Positions 34,088-45,300 of a stretch of DNA of 64,000 nt are shown piece after piece. Source of the DNA: Mycogone perniciosa (taxonomy: Eukaryota; Ascomycota; Sordariomycetes; Hypocreales; Hypocreaceae); the NCBI GenBank assembly GCA_025331125.1, contig JAOALB010000100.1, forward strand, positions 124,001 through 188,000. Reading direction: 5' to 3'. Both the position numbers and the translations under genes were made by a program. Every line of letters starts with the position of its first letter. Positions within the stretch are counted from its first letter, which is position 1. The notes below the pieces were generated by a model. That model was not told the DNA's origin. It worked only from the letters and a program-made list of their open reading frames with translations, and made no database searches.

Positions 34088-34223
34088 CGACAAAGACAGG
34101 ATTCGAACCTGCGCGACCGAAGCCATATGATTTCTGTGTTGATGATTAGAATGTGCTGCTGAATTGAAGGTATCACTGTTGAACTCACCTAGTCATACCC
34201 ATTAACCACTCTGGCACTTTGCC
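34088..34223 (-). tRNA. tRNA-Ser(AGA), interrupted within the anticodon
   Basis: On the minus strand the 5' piece (34223-34189, 35 bases) and the 3' piece (34133-34088, 46 bases) join into an 81-base serine tRNA. The acceptor stem ggcaaag/ctttgtc pairs with one G-U and discriminator G (typical for serine). The D-stem cca/tgg, T-arm gcagg-ttcgaat-cctgt and a long variable arm with a UUCG tetraloop (ggc-ttcg-gtc) are all formed. The anticodon stem tatga/tcata closes on the loop ctagaaa, giving anticodon AGA. Between the second and third anticodon bases the genome carries a 55-base insert (see 34134-34188). A-box and B-box regions are intact and a T8 terminator follows. It is either a functional gene with an unusual intron or a recently broken one. 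Confidence 0.8.
34134..34188 (-). other. 55-base GT-AG intron-like insert in tRNA anticodon
   Basis: Minus-strand sequence starts GTGAGT, contains ttctaatca (a CTAAT branch-like site) about 10 bases before the end, and ends CACAG. These are the hallmarks of a short fungal spliceosomal intron, not of a tRNA-endonuclease intron. Its ends can slide by up to two bases (between anticodon base 34 and base 36) without changing the joined product. Removal restores the complete AGA anticodon loop. If a conventional intron after base 37 were assumed instead, the anticodon would read AGG (proline) with U at position 37, inside a serine-type body. Confidence 0.7.
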
Positions 34224-35215
34224 TGTTGCAACGTTGAGGTTTAAGCGGAGCGTGAGGGAATTAAAAGCAAGGCTTTGCTCTTGAAGGGAAAATTGGTATC
34301 CATTTTGATCTACATAACTACTGTTAATCTCACGGCCTCGAACAATGCATTTCGAAGGTACCGGAGAGGAGAGCTGGTGGGACAGGCAGCAAAGAAAATG
34401 GCGATGTCAACAATTGATCCGATCAAGCACAGTAGCAACATACAAACCACACAATGCTCACCATGCTCATACGCCTAGAGAGTGACTCCCTCGTGGTCAT
34501 CTTGAACGGTGATGATTATTCTGACACTATCGCAGAGCCTCGCAAAGGTGCTAAGAATATTGGAAGGGTGGATTTCCAAGCAGTGCTGGCGATCACTGGG
34601 CAACAAACAGTAAGTACTCGCCTCAGGAGGATAACATTTGAGTGCACTACTTTTCTTCCTTACTCAAGCTTGTGAAGTTTCTAGCTCATGGACTCGAGAA
34701 CACTTCGATTCTCCAAGACCCTGATTTTTTTGGGTGGATTTCAACGTGTACCGTGGGAACCCATTCTAGTTCATAAATGAGACGTTATGTTTAGGATAGA
34801 GACTGTCAATGTCACCGTTGTGCTCTTGTCTACTGTCAGCTTCTTGAATCTCCAGGTGAAGGTAGTGTCTGAATCAAATTTTGGATGATACAAAATGAGC
34901 AAGAGCAAAACAGAGAGATGGAGGCCACACTTGAGCCAAACTGCGCATGAACCAACAGTCACGTTCATTATAATCACACGGAAGATCATAGTTAGAGTAT
35001 GAATATGAAAAATATGTTCTGGTTAAGTAGCTATACACAGTCTGTATATACAGCCTAATAGTTGCAAAGAATAGAAGAGATGCTATATCGACAGGAATAA
35101 CTTCATATCAACAGGAAGAATTTTCCTAAGATGAAACAACGCAGAAACTACCCAACTTTGTTATCCATGACCCGTACAAGGTGGAAACAACGCTAGAGAC
35201 GAGCTCATGCTTCCT
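34224..35215. other. Intergenic, no gene seen
   Basis: About 1 kb between the tRNA (minus) and the 3' end of the secreted-protein gene (minus). No frame with domain character, no repeat recognised. Confidence 0.5.
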
Positions 35216-36514
35216 CTAAGTTGAATGTGCCGGGGTGTGAGTCCAAACATTGTAGGCAATCCAGTTGTTCTGGTAGGCTTTGCATGCCATGTTACCACTT
35301 CCCGTGCTGCATCCAATGGCATAGGCACCGTTTGAGGGAGCACTAGCATAGTTGGGGCCGGATCGGGAACAGGTCTTCACGCCACAGTAAACGTAACACG
35401 ACGTTTTGTAGACATAGCCCGAACCAAGATATTGCTGCGCCCAAATCTGTCCAACACTGTTGCCCGGAACAGTGCATGAGTAGGTAAAGGACTCGGAGTA
35501 CGTCTCGGTAACGCTGAATGTAAACATAGCAGTGAAGATAGACTTGATAGGAGTCCAGCCCCAGTTAAATGACTGGGCATAAGACATGCTGAAACCAACG
35601 TTGAAACTCTGAGAACCTCCCGTAGGGCTGAGGCCAGTCCAGAGGCAGCTGCTAACTGGCAGCCAGTCTCCCCATGCGGACCACGAACCCTCTCCAGCGT
35701 AAGAGTCATAGCCGACTCCCGTGCAGAGCTGACGGCCATTCAACTTAGAATCACCAGCCTCGGGCAGTGATAGCTTAATAGTATCCGTGTCGACGACGCC
35801 GTAATGGCCTTCAAGGTAGATATATTTTGGAAGCGTCTTGTTGTTCAAGGCCGCTTCTTCGAAGCTGCTGGCATTATAAACTTCGAGATTCAGATTCTTG
35901 ATAAGAGCGTCCTTGTCGCTCCAGTCAAGGGCAGGGCCAACGCGGGCAGAGCTCCTTGACTTAATCTTGGCCTCGGCAGGTTCGGGCTTGACGCAAGGGT
36001 CAAACTTATTCACACAGCTCTTATCCCCATACACAGTAAGGGTAAGGTTTTGAGACCCGCCCAGGACGTTGATATACTCTCCAATGAGAATAGATCGGTC
36101 CAGAGTATGGTTTGCGACAACCAGCATCTCGCTGATCAGTCGGCTCCAAACAGCAGTATTGGAGGGACCATGACGGGTGTAATTCGAGGAGTAATCCAGC
36201 GAAAGAGTGTAAGTGTTAGAGCCAATGGATAGAGGGCTTACATCCTTGTGGCCTCTGGCAGTTGTGGTTTTCTTTGGGAGGAGTTCATCCAACTTTGCTC
36301 CAAAATAGTGCGAGACGTCCGCAAATTCGGTGGAATTCCATGACCCAGTGCAGCCACAGTTCTTCTCTGTAACCACCTTGTTGACATGCAACTTGCTGAT
36401 GCTGTTCTTTCCATAAAAGAACTCATGCTGGGTATCTGAGGTCGTGGCTGGAGCCTTAGCTGAAACCGCTGTTGCAGCCAGGCCAAACAGCCAAAGGGAT
36501 TTGGATTGAACCAT
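35216..36514 (-). CDS. Secreted Cys- and Trp-rich protein, function unknown
   Basis: A single exon of 432 residues, family not recognised. Signal peptide at residues 1-19 (MVQSKSLWLFGLAATAVSA). Several Asn-X-Ser/Thr sites fit a secreted glycoprotein (NSTEF, NYTRH, NHTLD, NLTLT, NASSF, NKTLP). A first half with Cys pairs (NCGCTG; SCVNKFDPC) is followed by a C-terminal half (about 245-432) rich in Cys, Trp and Tyr. In this half a run of alternating polar/hydrophobic residues (FTFSVTETYSESFTYS) is followed by TVPGN. That pattern resembles the hairpin strands and VPxG turn of aerolysin-type beta-pore proteins. I see no other match, so this is only a weak structural guess. Other possibilities are a surface or wall protein. 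The gene stands alone in a gene-poor stretch. Confidence 0.7.
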   Translation of the reverse strand: MVQSKSLWLFGLAATAVSAKAPATTSDTQHEFFYGKNSISKLHVNKVVTEKNCGCTGSWNSTEFADVSHYFGAKLDELLPKKTTTARGHKDVSPLSIGSNTYTLSLDYSSNYTRHGPSNTAVWSRLISEMLVVANHTLDRSILIGEYINVLGGSQNLTLTVYGDKSCVNKFDPCVKPEPAEAKIKSRSSARVGPALDWSDKDALIKNLNLEVYNASSFEEAALNNKTLPKYIYLEGHYGVVDTDTIKLSLPEAGDSKLNGRQLCTGVGYDSYAGEGSWSAWGDWLPVSSCLWTGLSPTGGSQSFNVGFSMSYAQSFNWGWTPIKSIFTAMFTFSVTETYSESFTYSCTVPGNSVGQIWAQQYLGSGYVYKTSCYVYCGVKTCSRSGPNYASAPSNGAYAIGCSTGSGNMACKAYQNNWIAYNVWTHTPAHST

Positions 36515-39286
36515 TGCAACTTCAATTAATTCAAGGAATACTGGACTAGAAGTAAAATGTCAGACTAAGGCCCGGAAACTCGTAGATGTTTTGCTCGAGA
36601 ATATCTACCTTCTTCGAAGAGAGATCAACTGCCCGATAGTCAGTGATAAGAGATGATGAGGATGATACTGTCAATCACCGAGCGAAAGCAAGGCATCTTA
36701 TATAGAGAATAACTCTGGCTGTAGACATTGCTACCGTTCCCTGGCAAGGGCAGTGCCACATTAGAGACCCTGCATGTAAATCATTCCGGGGATGATGACG
36801 GGGTAATGATAACGATCCCTGGTTCGGCATATACAGCGTTAACTCAATACAATGTGGACACAAGTACTATGCCTCCTAGCCCAATAGAACCATGAAAGTT
36901 GGCTCACAATCGAGTTAGTACCCGCAGCTATGGAGACAACACGTGTATCCGAGTCTAAAGGCCGATCATTAATTTCCCCGTCAATAATAATACGTCGGTA
37001 TTCTATTTGCCGAACCTTGAACAAGCTCAGATAGCATAGAACTAGAACACCACTATTCTTCCTATTGTACATAGGTCACGCGATTACCGATATTAAATGC
37101 CAGCTTAACCAGAGGGTAGCTAGCCTCCATTGCTTGCTTGTGTTATTATAGTGGCTTTTTTTTCAAGTAAGTCTACAGAGCCTGTATCGGCAGTAATATG
37201 GTCTTCTCCATATGTTGACAGCTGTATATCTGGTCCTAGGTATCAGTTGGATATTGAAATAGAAAGAGTTACTAATAGGAACCTGAGATAGTAAGCAATG
37301 TCCCTGTCACGCAGTAAGAATTGCTTGTTCTATTGGAGGATCCAGATATGCATAGTATGTAGATTATTGAACCCCTCCACAGCCACCCCAGTATGTAGAT
37401 CACTCAGTTATAGTAGCTATAGTAGTGGGTTACTGAAGGGACTCCAATTTCAAGAAAATGCTTTGTTGAACTTGATGCATCAACTCCTATATCGGTCCTT
37501 CAAGGATGAAATTCGGACCACTAATGCATATCCATCTTCATACATAGAGCTCGTAGCAATATGATCCTGAAATTCGGGGGGAAACACGTAAGGAACAGAC
37601 ATGTGCTCAACATTCATAAGTAAATAGAATCTCTTGTTAGCCATTAGAATCGACCTCTTGGTGAAATAAACTACACCGGTAACATATTGTTAGCTACGAT
37701 CTGTATATTTTAGCACCTCCCTAATCAAACAACTTAATAGCGTTACCCACTCGCTAAACCCCCAAACACTATAATCAAAATCCTCAGCAGTAGGTCTAGA
37801 CTATTGACATATATTAATTCCAGTGGCGCACGCTCTTCAACTGCAGGGGGCTGTCTGGGGCATAGGACGCTACGGCTGCATCCGCATAGTCGCGCTCTCT
37901 TCCATTACATAAACAACTCATGACTGCTCATACCAACGGGGCGTTTGATTAGACTCGGATTTACCGCTTTTACGACTATTTAAGCATGTTTACGAGAGTA
38001 TTGTTACCATATAGCATACTCCGTAGTCTATTTGTAATACCGATAGAAGAGGCCCGCGAGTTGCCCAATATGGAAAGGACGCTCCAATTCGTCGTTGTCA
38101 GCAATACGAGGTCTCTCGTATCAAACATTCAGTTATCTGGCGAGATCCTGTAGGGAATCGTAGTAATCGTAGTATGAAAATCGGTGCCCAGTCTGCGTGG
38201 ATGCCGTGATCGACGCCATCAATCGGCACCGGATGATGCCATCCTCATCGTTGATGAGAGCATCTAGGTAGTGCTTCCTCGATACCCTAGAGATTGCTAT
38301 GGAGAGGATATGTGATCTGGGGTGGTAATATTTCTGCTACCACGGCCTTCATTCCGCTGGCGGACATCTGATAGTAATGAAAAAGACATCACCGCCTCCT
38401 GCTGACTAGTCAGTGCGTGGGGGCATCTGAGGCAGCTCAAGCCCGTCTTTATCTATGAACTAAAGGCAATGGTATGGGGCCATAGGAACAGGACGAAAAC
38501 AAGTATCTTGCAGACTGTCACTGGGTTGAACGGCACCCCACTTCCTGAGTCGAGACTTAATTCTTGATGCTTAGCGTTGGTTTACAGAGTTTGTGCAAGA
38601 CCAACACCCGGATAGAACGGACTGAGGTGTGATCCAGGATCGCAACTTTAGTCAATGAGCTAATAGTTCAATAGAAAGGTATTAGACTCACTAGACTCAT
38701 TACATAAAGCTATGACGCACATAGAAGACGTGACATTCATCTCGTTGAGGCTGTATAGTCCTGAGTGCTGACATGTTCGTAAACCTGAGAGTTGTGAGAG
38801 TCTACCAGCACGCTTCTCCGTTGAAGATTCAGCATCGTCATGCCATTTGCTTCAAACAATCTAATAGCGCTATAGTATTCTCCCTATGCAGATTGCCACT
38901 CCGCAGGCGCTTCCCATGACTGACCATCTCATATAGTATATAATATATATAAACCCCTTCCCATGAATCGCCCGATGACCCAGTCCCAATCTCGTAACAA
39001 TAATAACCCCCGAAAGAAAAGCCAAGCCAAAAACCAACCCTAACAAAAAACCACTCCTGCATCTCCGAAAAAGAAAAGAATAAGAAAGTCATATACAATC
39101 CCATACGCCTGGTCCAAGAAATGCTCATGCTTTCATCCCAAGACTCCCGATCTATCGGGAACACACAAAATTACAGAGCAAATTCGCACACATGCAACAA
39201 CCCCATCATGTAATCGTTTCTCTCCACATCGTACACATACGGCGTGTGGCTATTGCCACCCTTAATCACACCGGGCGTTTACACAC
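36515..39286. other. Gene-poor stretch, 2.8 kb
   Basis: Promoter side of the secreted-protein gene followed by AT-leaning DNA with many stops in all frames. The longest frame (38838-39164, minus, 108 codons) is hydrophobic and unconvincing. It may include decayed repeats, but I find no matching copy inside the window. Confidence 0.5.
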
Positions 39287-42200
39287 CTAAGACTCCATGT
39301 CTTCCTGCTGCACCTTGGTCGCCACCGCGTCCCACCATGGGCTATGTGCTGCCCGATCAACAGTTCCAACTTTGTCGAGAAGATCCGAGATGTGTCTTAC
39401 CTTCTCGACAAACTCCGATAGGCCCAAGCTAGCTAGTTTCTCGCCTGCCGTATTCGCTGTTTTGACCTTCTCGCTGGCAGATCCAGATGCTAGACGGGCA
39501 AGAATATTGCCTCGGAGGCGCGTGAGCAGGAGGCGCAAGACCGGCTCGCGCGGTTCTGTTGAGCGGACAGACATATCCTGACTCGCTGTCAATACCTTGG
39601 TTACAAGAGCGCGGAGATGAGTCTTGGTGGCGGCGGGCATGGAACGGCCTGCCTCCAGAGCAGCCATGGCACCATCGACTGCCGTGTTAATAGAAGCATG
39701 GTTGGCCTCCAAGACAGCCATAACACGAGCGGCTTCGGTCTTCCATGGCGATCGAACATCTCGCTTGAGAAGATTTTTACACTGAAGCAGCACAGCACCA
39801 ACAGTGATGATACGCTGGATCATCGTGGACACTTGGTTAACGCGGGCATGGTCGAGGTGGAGCATCTCTGGGATCTGTTGAGGGCTGATGGGTGTGGGTT
39901 GCGTGAAGACGTCGACCAACAGCTGGGCGTATATCCGAGCCGCTGTGGGCCGCGACTTGGGGTGATTAATGCCCTCGAAATCGCGCCTCTGAACCTCGGT
40001 CATGACCTTGGCATTCGCTGAACGCCATGCTGATTCTGCGACTGATAGGCTCAGTTGTCCATTTGCAATATCCTCGGTAAACCTCTTCGCTTCGTATTGG
40101 GCGGCAGATTCAATGAGCTGGGGGGCCGCAATCCTCAACAAGTAGTTGATGTAATCGCATAGCATCACATCGATAAATCTGTTGAGGGCCTCCACCCTGT
40201 CAATCAGATTACCATCACTCAGCTTGTTCTGCACCAGATCTTTGACCTCGTCGTCTCGGAACGGGGCACAGAGCTTTGGCAACAGGGAAGACATGGCTGC
40301 GAAGAATTTCTCGTAGGAAAAGTTGCCAAGGGTGTACTGCTGTTGGGCCATTTCCGGGTCGAGAATCTCGCCAATGAGATTATACATAGAGTTGCCAGGC
40401 TTGAGTAGCCGCTGCAACTTATCCTTTATGTTACTAGCCATGAGGACGAAGAATCTGAAATTTGCCTCCTCATCGCCATCATTCATAGAAGCTTTCATCT
40501 GCATATATAGCGGGCGAGAGAGTACAGTCTGCTGTTCGACGTACTCCTCGGCTGGGATTTGGTATTCTTTGTTGATAGCCAGCTCATGAACAACGATACG
40601 GTTATCCGGGAGCAACCCGTTCAGACCAGTCTTTACGGTCGGCGGCCGAGCCTCCCGGTTGCTAGCAGGCGTCGATGGAGGTGTGAGAGTCTGCGATTCA
40701 TGCGATACGAGGCTTCTCGCTGTGGTCTGGGCATCGCCTGATGCGCTCTCAGTATCAGCGACTCGAGGTTTGGTATCGCCAGTCTGTTTCTTGGCCTTTC
40801 GTGTTTTCCTAGCCTCGCTCACGGCTTGGAAAATCAACTTCTTGCCCTTCTCGGCACCCGCCAATTTCTTGATTCTCACAATCAGCATGAGCTGACTATC
40901 TTGAATACTCTGGCGGTAGAGGGCAGCGGCAGCATCATCCGTAGTCTCCTTGACGGTTTGGAAGATGGCGTCTAGTTCCACAAACTGCATAAGCATGACC
41001 TCGATTAGGGCGTTCGAGTCTCTCGACTTCCACGCAATGAATGCGTTATAGAAAACGGCATAGGCTTGTGGGAGCGTCTTCTTCAACGAGGGCGGCATGG
41101 TGTACCGGTTTGCAGGCGTCAGCCAAGCCAGAATATTCTCAAAGGAAATAAGAACATCCTTAGCCTTGTCCACCAAGTCTTGTAGTTGGGGATTGTTGAG
41201 ATCCGTGGCAGGTAGCTGATGGGGTTGCGAATCCTCATCCTCGTCCTCATCAGGATCATCCTTATTGCTGAGAACCTGGTTGGGATGCCCTAAGATTAAG
41301 AAGGCACTCAAGAAGGTGCGAACTGCGGCCATCTCGTCGACAGAGCCCGGATCTCCCTCCTCGAGACCACAAATCCGGAGAAGCCGAGCAGTAACAAGCA
41401 GGACATTCTCTCTCGCCAGGAGCTCGACGACGGTGTCAAATGATGTATCCCGGATTCCATCCACGCTCAGGCCCAGACCGTTGAATTCTTGGGTAATCTT
41501 CTTTCTGGCACATCCACGCCACCATGTTTGAATCTTGGTAGCTGCATCGTCATCGCTCATCTTGGGCACATCGCGTTCCTTCACCTGTGGCATGACCTCA
41601 ATAGGCTTTCTAGTCATGACACTCTGGCCGCGGCTGCGTCGGGTTGCAGTCTTGTTTCGAAGCTCCTCCCTCCGCTTCTGTGCCTCAGCCATGCGCTCCT
41701 CCATCTGTGCTTTCATCTTGGCCATCTCATGTTCACGCCTCTCCTTGGTGGACTCGGCTATCTGCTTGGCCTTCTTCACCTCCTCAGCGCAGTTTGCAAC
41801 AATCTCTGCCAAGTTCCGCTCTCTCGCCTGTTGTGCAGCAAGTGCACGTTCTTCGGAAGACTGTGCACGCGGTGTTGCCTTGGCTAAAGCGGCTCGTAGG
41901 CGAACCTTTTCGGCATGCGCAGCCCGGTCAGCCAGACGGGCGCGGCGGTCCTCGAGGAAGGACGCCCGTCGAAGGTGTTGTGCGATGTATTTACTCTGCT
42001 CTCCATTGCGGTGACTGGATGGTTGGATAGATGAGCAGCGGGAATGGGCGGAAGAAATGGAGTTGCGACGCGATGACGCGGCCGAGTCTCTGCGGCGTGC
42101 TTGTGAAGGTCGGTAGAAGCGAGCGGCGATGTGTGGCGGCGGCGTGAATGTGCGTCTGTCTTGTTCCCGTACATCGTCTTCACCGGGCGGCATGGTCAAG

Positions 42201-42331
42201 TCAAGGTCCATATCCATGGTGTCGTCAGACGGAGTGTCGGTGGACTCGTCCTCGAGATCGCGCCCAAGCTCAGTCAGGTCGACAGAGGGGCGACGCATGG
42301 TGTCGTCGGATGGAGCAGCGAGCCCGCCCAT
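39287..42331 (-). CDS. sok1: TCP11-domain protein (Sok1-like) with IQ motif
   Basis: A single uninterrupted frame of 1,014 residues. Fungal TCP11 proteins include yeast Sok1, a dosage suppressor of cAMP-dependent kinase defects, so a role around PKA signalling is plausible but not shown. Order: an acidic, Ser/Thr-rich N-terminus with Arg-Ser repeats (about 1-130), a long charged coiled-coil region (RERNLAEIVANCAEEVKKAKQ and on, about 150-240), an IQ-like calmodulin-binding motif (AATKIQTWWRGCARKK, about 265-280), then the TCP11 domain covering most of the remainder. It contains an acidic DDPDEDEDEDSQ linker and a Lys-rich segment. No intron is needed. Start at 42331 chosen as the first ATG with a disordered, family-like N-terminus. 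The 5' flank is CT-rich on the gene's strand. Confidence 0.87.
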   Translation of the reverse strand: MGGLAAPSDDTMRRPSVDLTELGRDLEDESTDTPSDDTMDMDLDLTMPPGEDDVREQDRRTFTPPPHIAARFYRPSQARRRDSAASSRRNSISSAHSRCSSIQPSSHRNGEQSKYIAQHLRRASFLEDRRARLADRAAHAEKVRLRAALAKATPRAQSSEERALAAQQARERNLAEIVANCAEEVKKAKQIAESTKERREHEMAKMKAQMEERMAEAQKRREELRNKTATRRSRGQSVMTRKPIEVMPQVKERDVPKMSDDDAATKIQTWWRGCARKKITQEFNGLGLSVDGIRDTSFDTVVELLARENVLLVTARLLRICGLEEGDPGSVDEMAAVRTFLSAFLILGHPNQVLSNKDDPDEDEDEDSQPHQLPATDLNNPQLQDLVDKAKDVLISFENILAWLTPANRYTMPPSLKKTLPQAYAVFYNAFIAWKSRDSNALIEVMLMQFVELDAIFQTVKETTDDAAAALYRQSIQDSQLMLIVRIKKLAGAEKGKKLIFQAVSEARKTRKAKKQTGDTKPRVADTESASGDAQTTARSLVSHESQTLTPPSTPASNREARPPTVKTGLNGLLPDNRIVVHELAINKEYQIPAEEYVEQQTVLSRPLYMQMKASMNDGDEEANFRFFVLMASNIKDKLQRLLKPGNSMYNLIGEILDPEMAQQQYTLGNFSYEKFFAAMSSLLPKLCAPFRDDEVKDLVQNKLSDGNLIDRVEALNRFIDVMLCDYINYLLRIAAPQLIESAAQYEAKRFTEDIANGQLSLSVAESAWRSANAKVMTEVQRRDFEGINHPKSRPTAARIYAQLLVDVFTQPTPISPQQIPEMLHLDHARVNQVSTMIQRIITVGAVLLQCKNLLKRDVRSPWKTEAARVMAVLEANHASINTAVDGAMAALEAGRSMPAATKTHLRALVTKVLTASQDMSVRSTEPREPVLRLLLTRLRGNILARLASGSASEKVKTANTAGEKLASLGLSEFVEKVRHISDLLDKVGTVDRAAHSPWWDAVATKVQQEDMES

Positions 42332-45300
42332 GACGGAACAACAGAGCGATGATCGATGTCGGTTGCAGCGGAACGAATACGAAGGAGAGCAGACTGCGCG
42401 CTATGAATACCCAAACTACAGCTCAGCTCAGCTCAGCTCAGCTCGGTTTTGCCTGTCGCGAGTAGTTTCAAGTCGAAACGTCGAAGGAACGCGGGTGGCG
42501 CTGCAGGTCAATCGACGACGCAATCGAGGGGTCGAGTGGCGCGCTGCCTGGGTCGCAGAACTCAAAAGAAAACACAAGAATACGCAATACTAAGCAAGCA
42601 AGCAAGCAACCACTCGCACTCGCACTCAACAAATGCCGGCCGCTGGGGTGGACAAAATAAAGGCGTGGGGTCACGAAAGAAGAGGCGGAAGGAGAAGAAG
42701 ACAGAGACGAAGACGAAGACGGAGACGAAGGAGACGAACAGAGGCGCACACAATGAGCGATAACAGACAAACACACAAGACAAGACGACCCGGAACGCCC
42801 TGGCCGAGCTGATTGGGCTCTGAATCCGAGGGATGTTTGGAGGAGGAACGAAGCTGACTGGGTTTGTGAATCAACACCATGACGGATGACTGATGCGCCT
42901 GACGGACAGAACGGGTTAGGCGCAGTAAGCGCTGATGTGGGTGGTAAATGTACTGATACTTGGACGATACACATTCCAGTGCTCATTTCAGGCCTGTGGA
43001 TGCATGCCAGCGCTTGAAAGTGCCCACGGCAGGCAGGTACTGTTTTGTACCCAGGAAGAGATGGCGATCGTGACATCAGGCGTCGTTTACATGAGACAGC
43101 TAACATTCCATCATGATTGTTTTAATAGCAAACAACATTGTTTGTGTCCTACCTGTGAAGTATGGTGTACGAAGTACGTTATACGATGTACCTGTACTCT
43201 GTACTTCGTACTCCATATCTACATGCCTCTGATTCTGGCGTTATTCGGACATCCTCAGGTGGTGGCTGCACCTCCCTGCATGCTTCATCATTTGCAGCAC
43301 CCATATGACTAGCCCTCTTGTCGAATTGAAGCCGTCATCTTCGCATGTGCAGATCCATGGCGCTCTGTGTGAGGCTTGATACGCGCGTTGCGCTCGTTAG
43401 TTGTCCCCTAAGAGCTCATCAGCCTACTATGACACGAACTAGTCTACGTCTCGATATAGGCAGAGTCGATCATGACGATACATAATTGGACACCGTTATC
43501 ATGGGTGCAATAACCCCGTCCTCCCCAAGCTTATGCATCTACTTTCTGGCCGGTTCTGATTTGTGCCGTCTTTCTATATAATAATAGTGTGGATGTCGAC
43601 GTCTCTTGAATTCGGGTGGGCTTGGATACCCTACATCTCCTCATCAACTTCTGCTACATCCACGTCTGAGTGTACAAATATAGACTAAACATTTATGTCA
43701 TAGATAACTCCTTATTGTCTAGTTGTAGGCACCTGCTGGCAAAATAGACTGAGGGGACTATAAAGAGGCTTCTGAGTCTTGAACAGCTTGAAAATCCGAC
43801 TCCATCATGTAGTACTTCGCCGAGTTGGCCAGTGCCCTGACTCGAATGACAATCGGGAGCCATTGTCACCTGGTCTCTGTTGACGGCAATGAGATGTTTG
43901 TCAGCAACCACCATGACAACCTCAAAACCATGCCTTCAGAGTGTGATAATTCCATCCAGAATATTAAACATCATGTCAGAAGTGGGAACTTGAACATAAA
44001 TTTATGCATTGTCCTCTAAATATCGCATGCATATGTACACCCACGCACCAACAGGGTTCAATCCCCCAAGCCCGTCGACCAATATGGCGCGATGCATTAT
44101 CTGACAGATCCCGCTGCAGGTTTCACACGACAGGGCATGGAGCACAAGCTTCCGCTTTCGCTTCACCCTTGTCAAACTCTGATATGCAGCATGGAATGCT
44201 AGAACCATGCATGTGCATGCATGTCTGGCCGAAAAGAGGATGTTGAATGACAGGGATTTGCAACTTATCCCGTGTATTTATATCTGGCGGGTGGGACCTC
44301 AGACAGATACAGATAGAAATCAGATGTGATGAACAAGGGCCACTGTGAGTAGTAAATACTAGGTAGTAGACAGTTACTCCGTAACGAGAGCCCACTCAGC
44401 AACTAGCGATCGTCAAAGCAAACTCAGATTCGTTCCAAGATCTCTCCTTCGGTCGCAGCACTCAAGATATCTGTCAACAGAGCCGCCTTACTACGAAGGT
44501 AAACGATAAACTCCAGGTCGGACAACAGAACTTTGAGCTCCACAGGAAGTGTTCGGGGTGACGGTTCATACGTTTTATCTCCTGCTCACTCTCCCAAGAC
44601 AGTCATTGATGTTTCTGTGGGAAGTAGGTGGTACGAATGACTTCACGTTGGACTTCGACACGAATCACACAGGTGCATATAGGCGCCAGGAAGCCGAGCC
44701 ATACACAAGGCAACAGTTTCTTTGTCTTTTTTTGTATCCACTAATGCCCATTGATAACACCCGACCGTACCGTCGTCATTCGTTGAACGTCCTCCTCATC
44801 CCCCCATCCCCCCTCATGAGAACCCAAAGTATCATCTTTTTGACGATGAAGTTAGAGAGAATCGTCTCCTGTATGATGTTGTAGTATTGTTTGTAGTATT
44901 GTTTGTAGTATCTAAACAATATTTATTAGCACACTCGTCTCATACAATAAAAAGAGGGAAGGGTTTGGGCCAACTTACCGTCCATTGTCTCGGACTGCTG
45001 CAGAAACTCGTGGTCTGGGGAAATTGCTTGGAAAGCAGACGTTGTGAGTTGCTTGAGGTCACCTTCCCATACTAGGGCTTTGAGGGTAGCATGGAGAGGG
45101 CGAAGCGGGTGTGTGTGGTCTCTCAGTCGATAATGGACTGTGCAGGATGTTCTCAAGTCCGATGCCTGACAAAGGCAAAGACGCTCGCTCATGCCATTCT
45201 GTCATGGACACAATTGAATGGCTCTTTAGCCAGTCGATAACTGGGACTAACCGCGCCATGCGCCCCGCCAAGGTTTGCCTCGCACACGCAGTTTAGAGAC

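Noticed and set aside
42468..43106. 212-codon minus frame upstream of the TCP11 gene
   Set aside because: It is low-complexity Ser/Leu-rich sequence produced by a CT-rich promoter tract; no domain and no intron logic.
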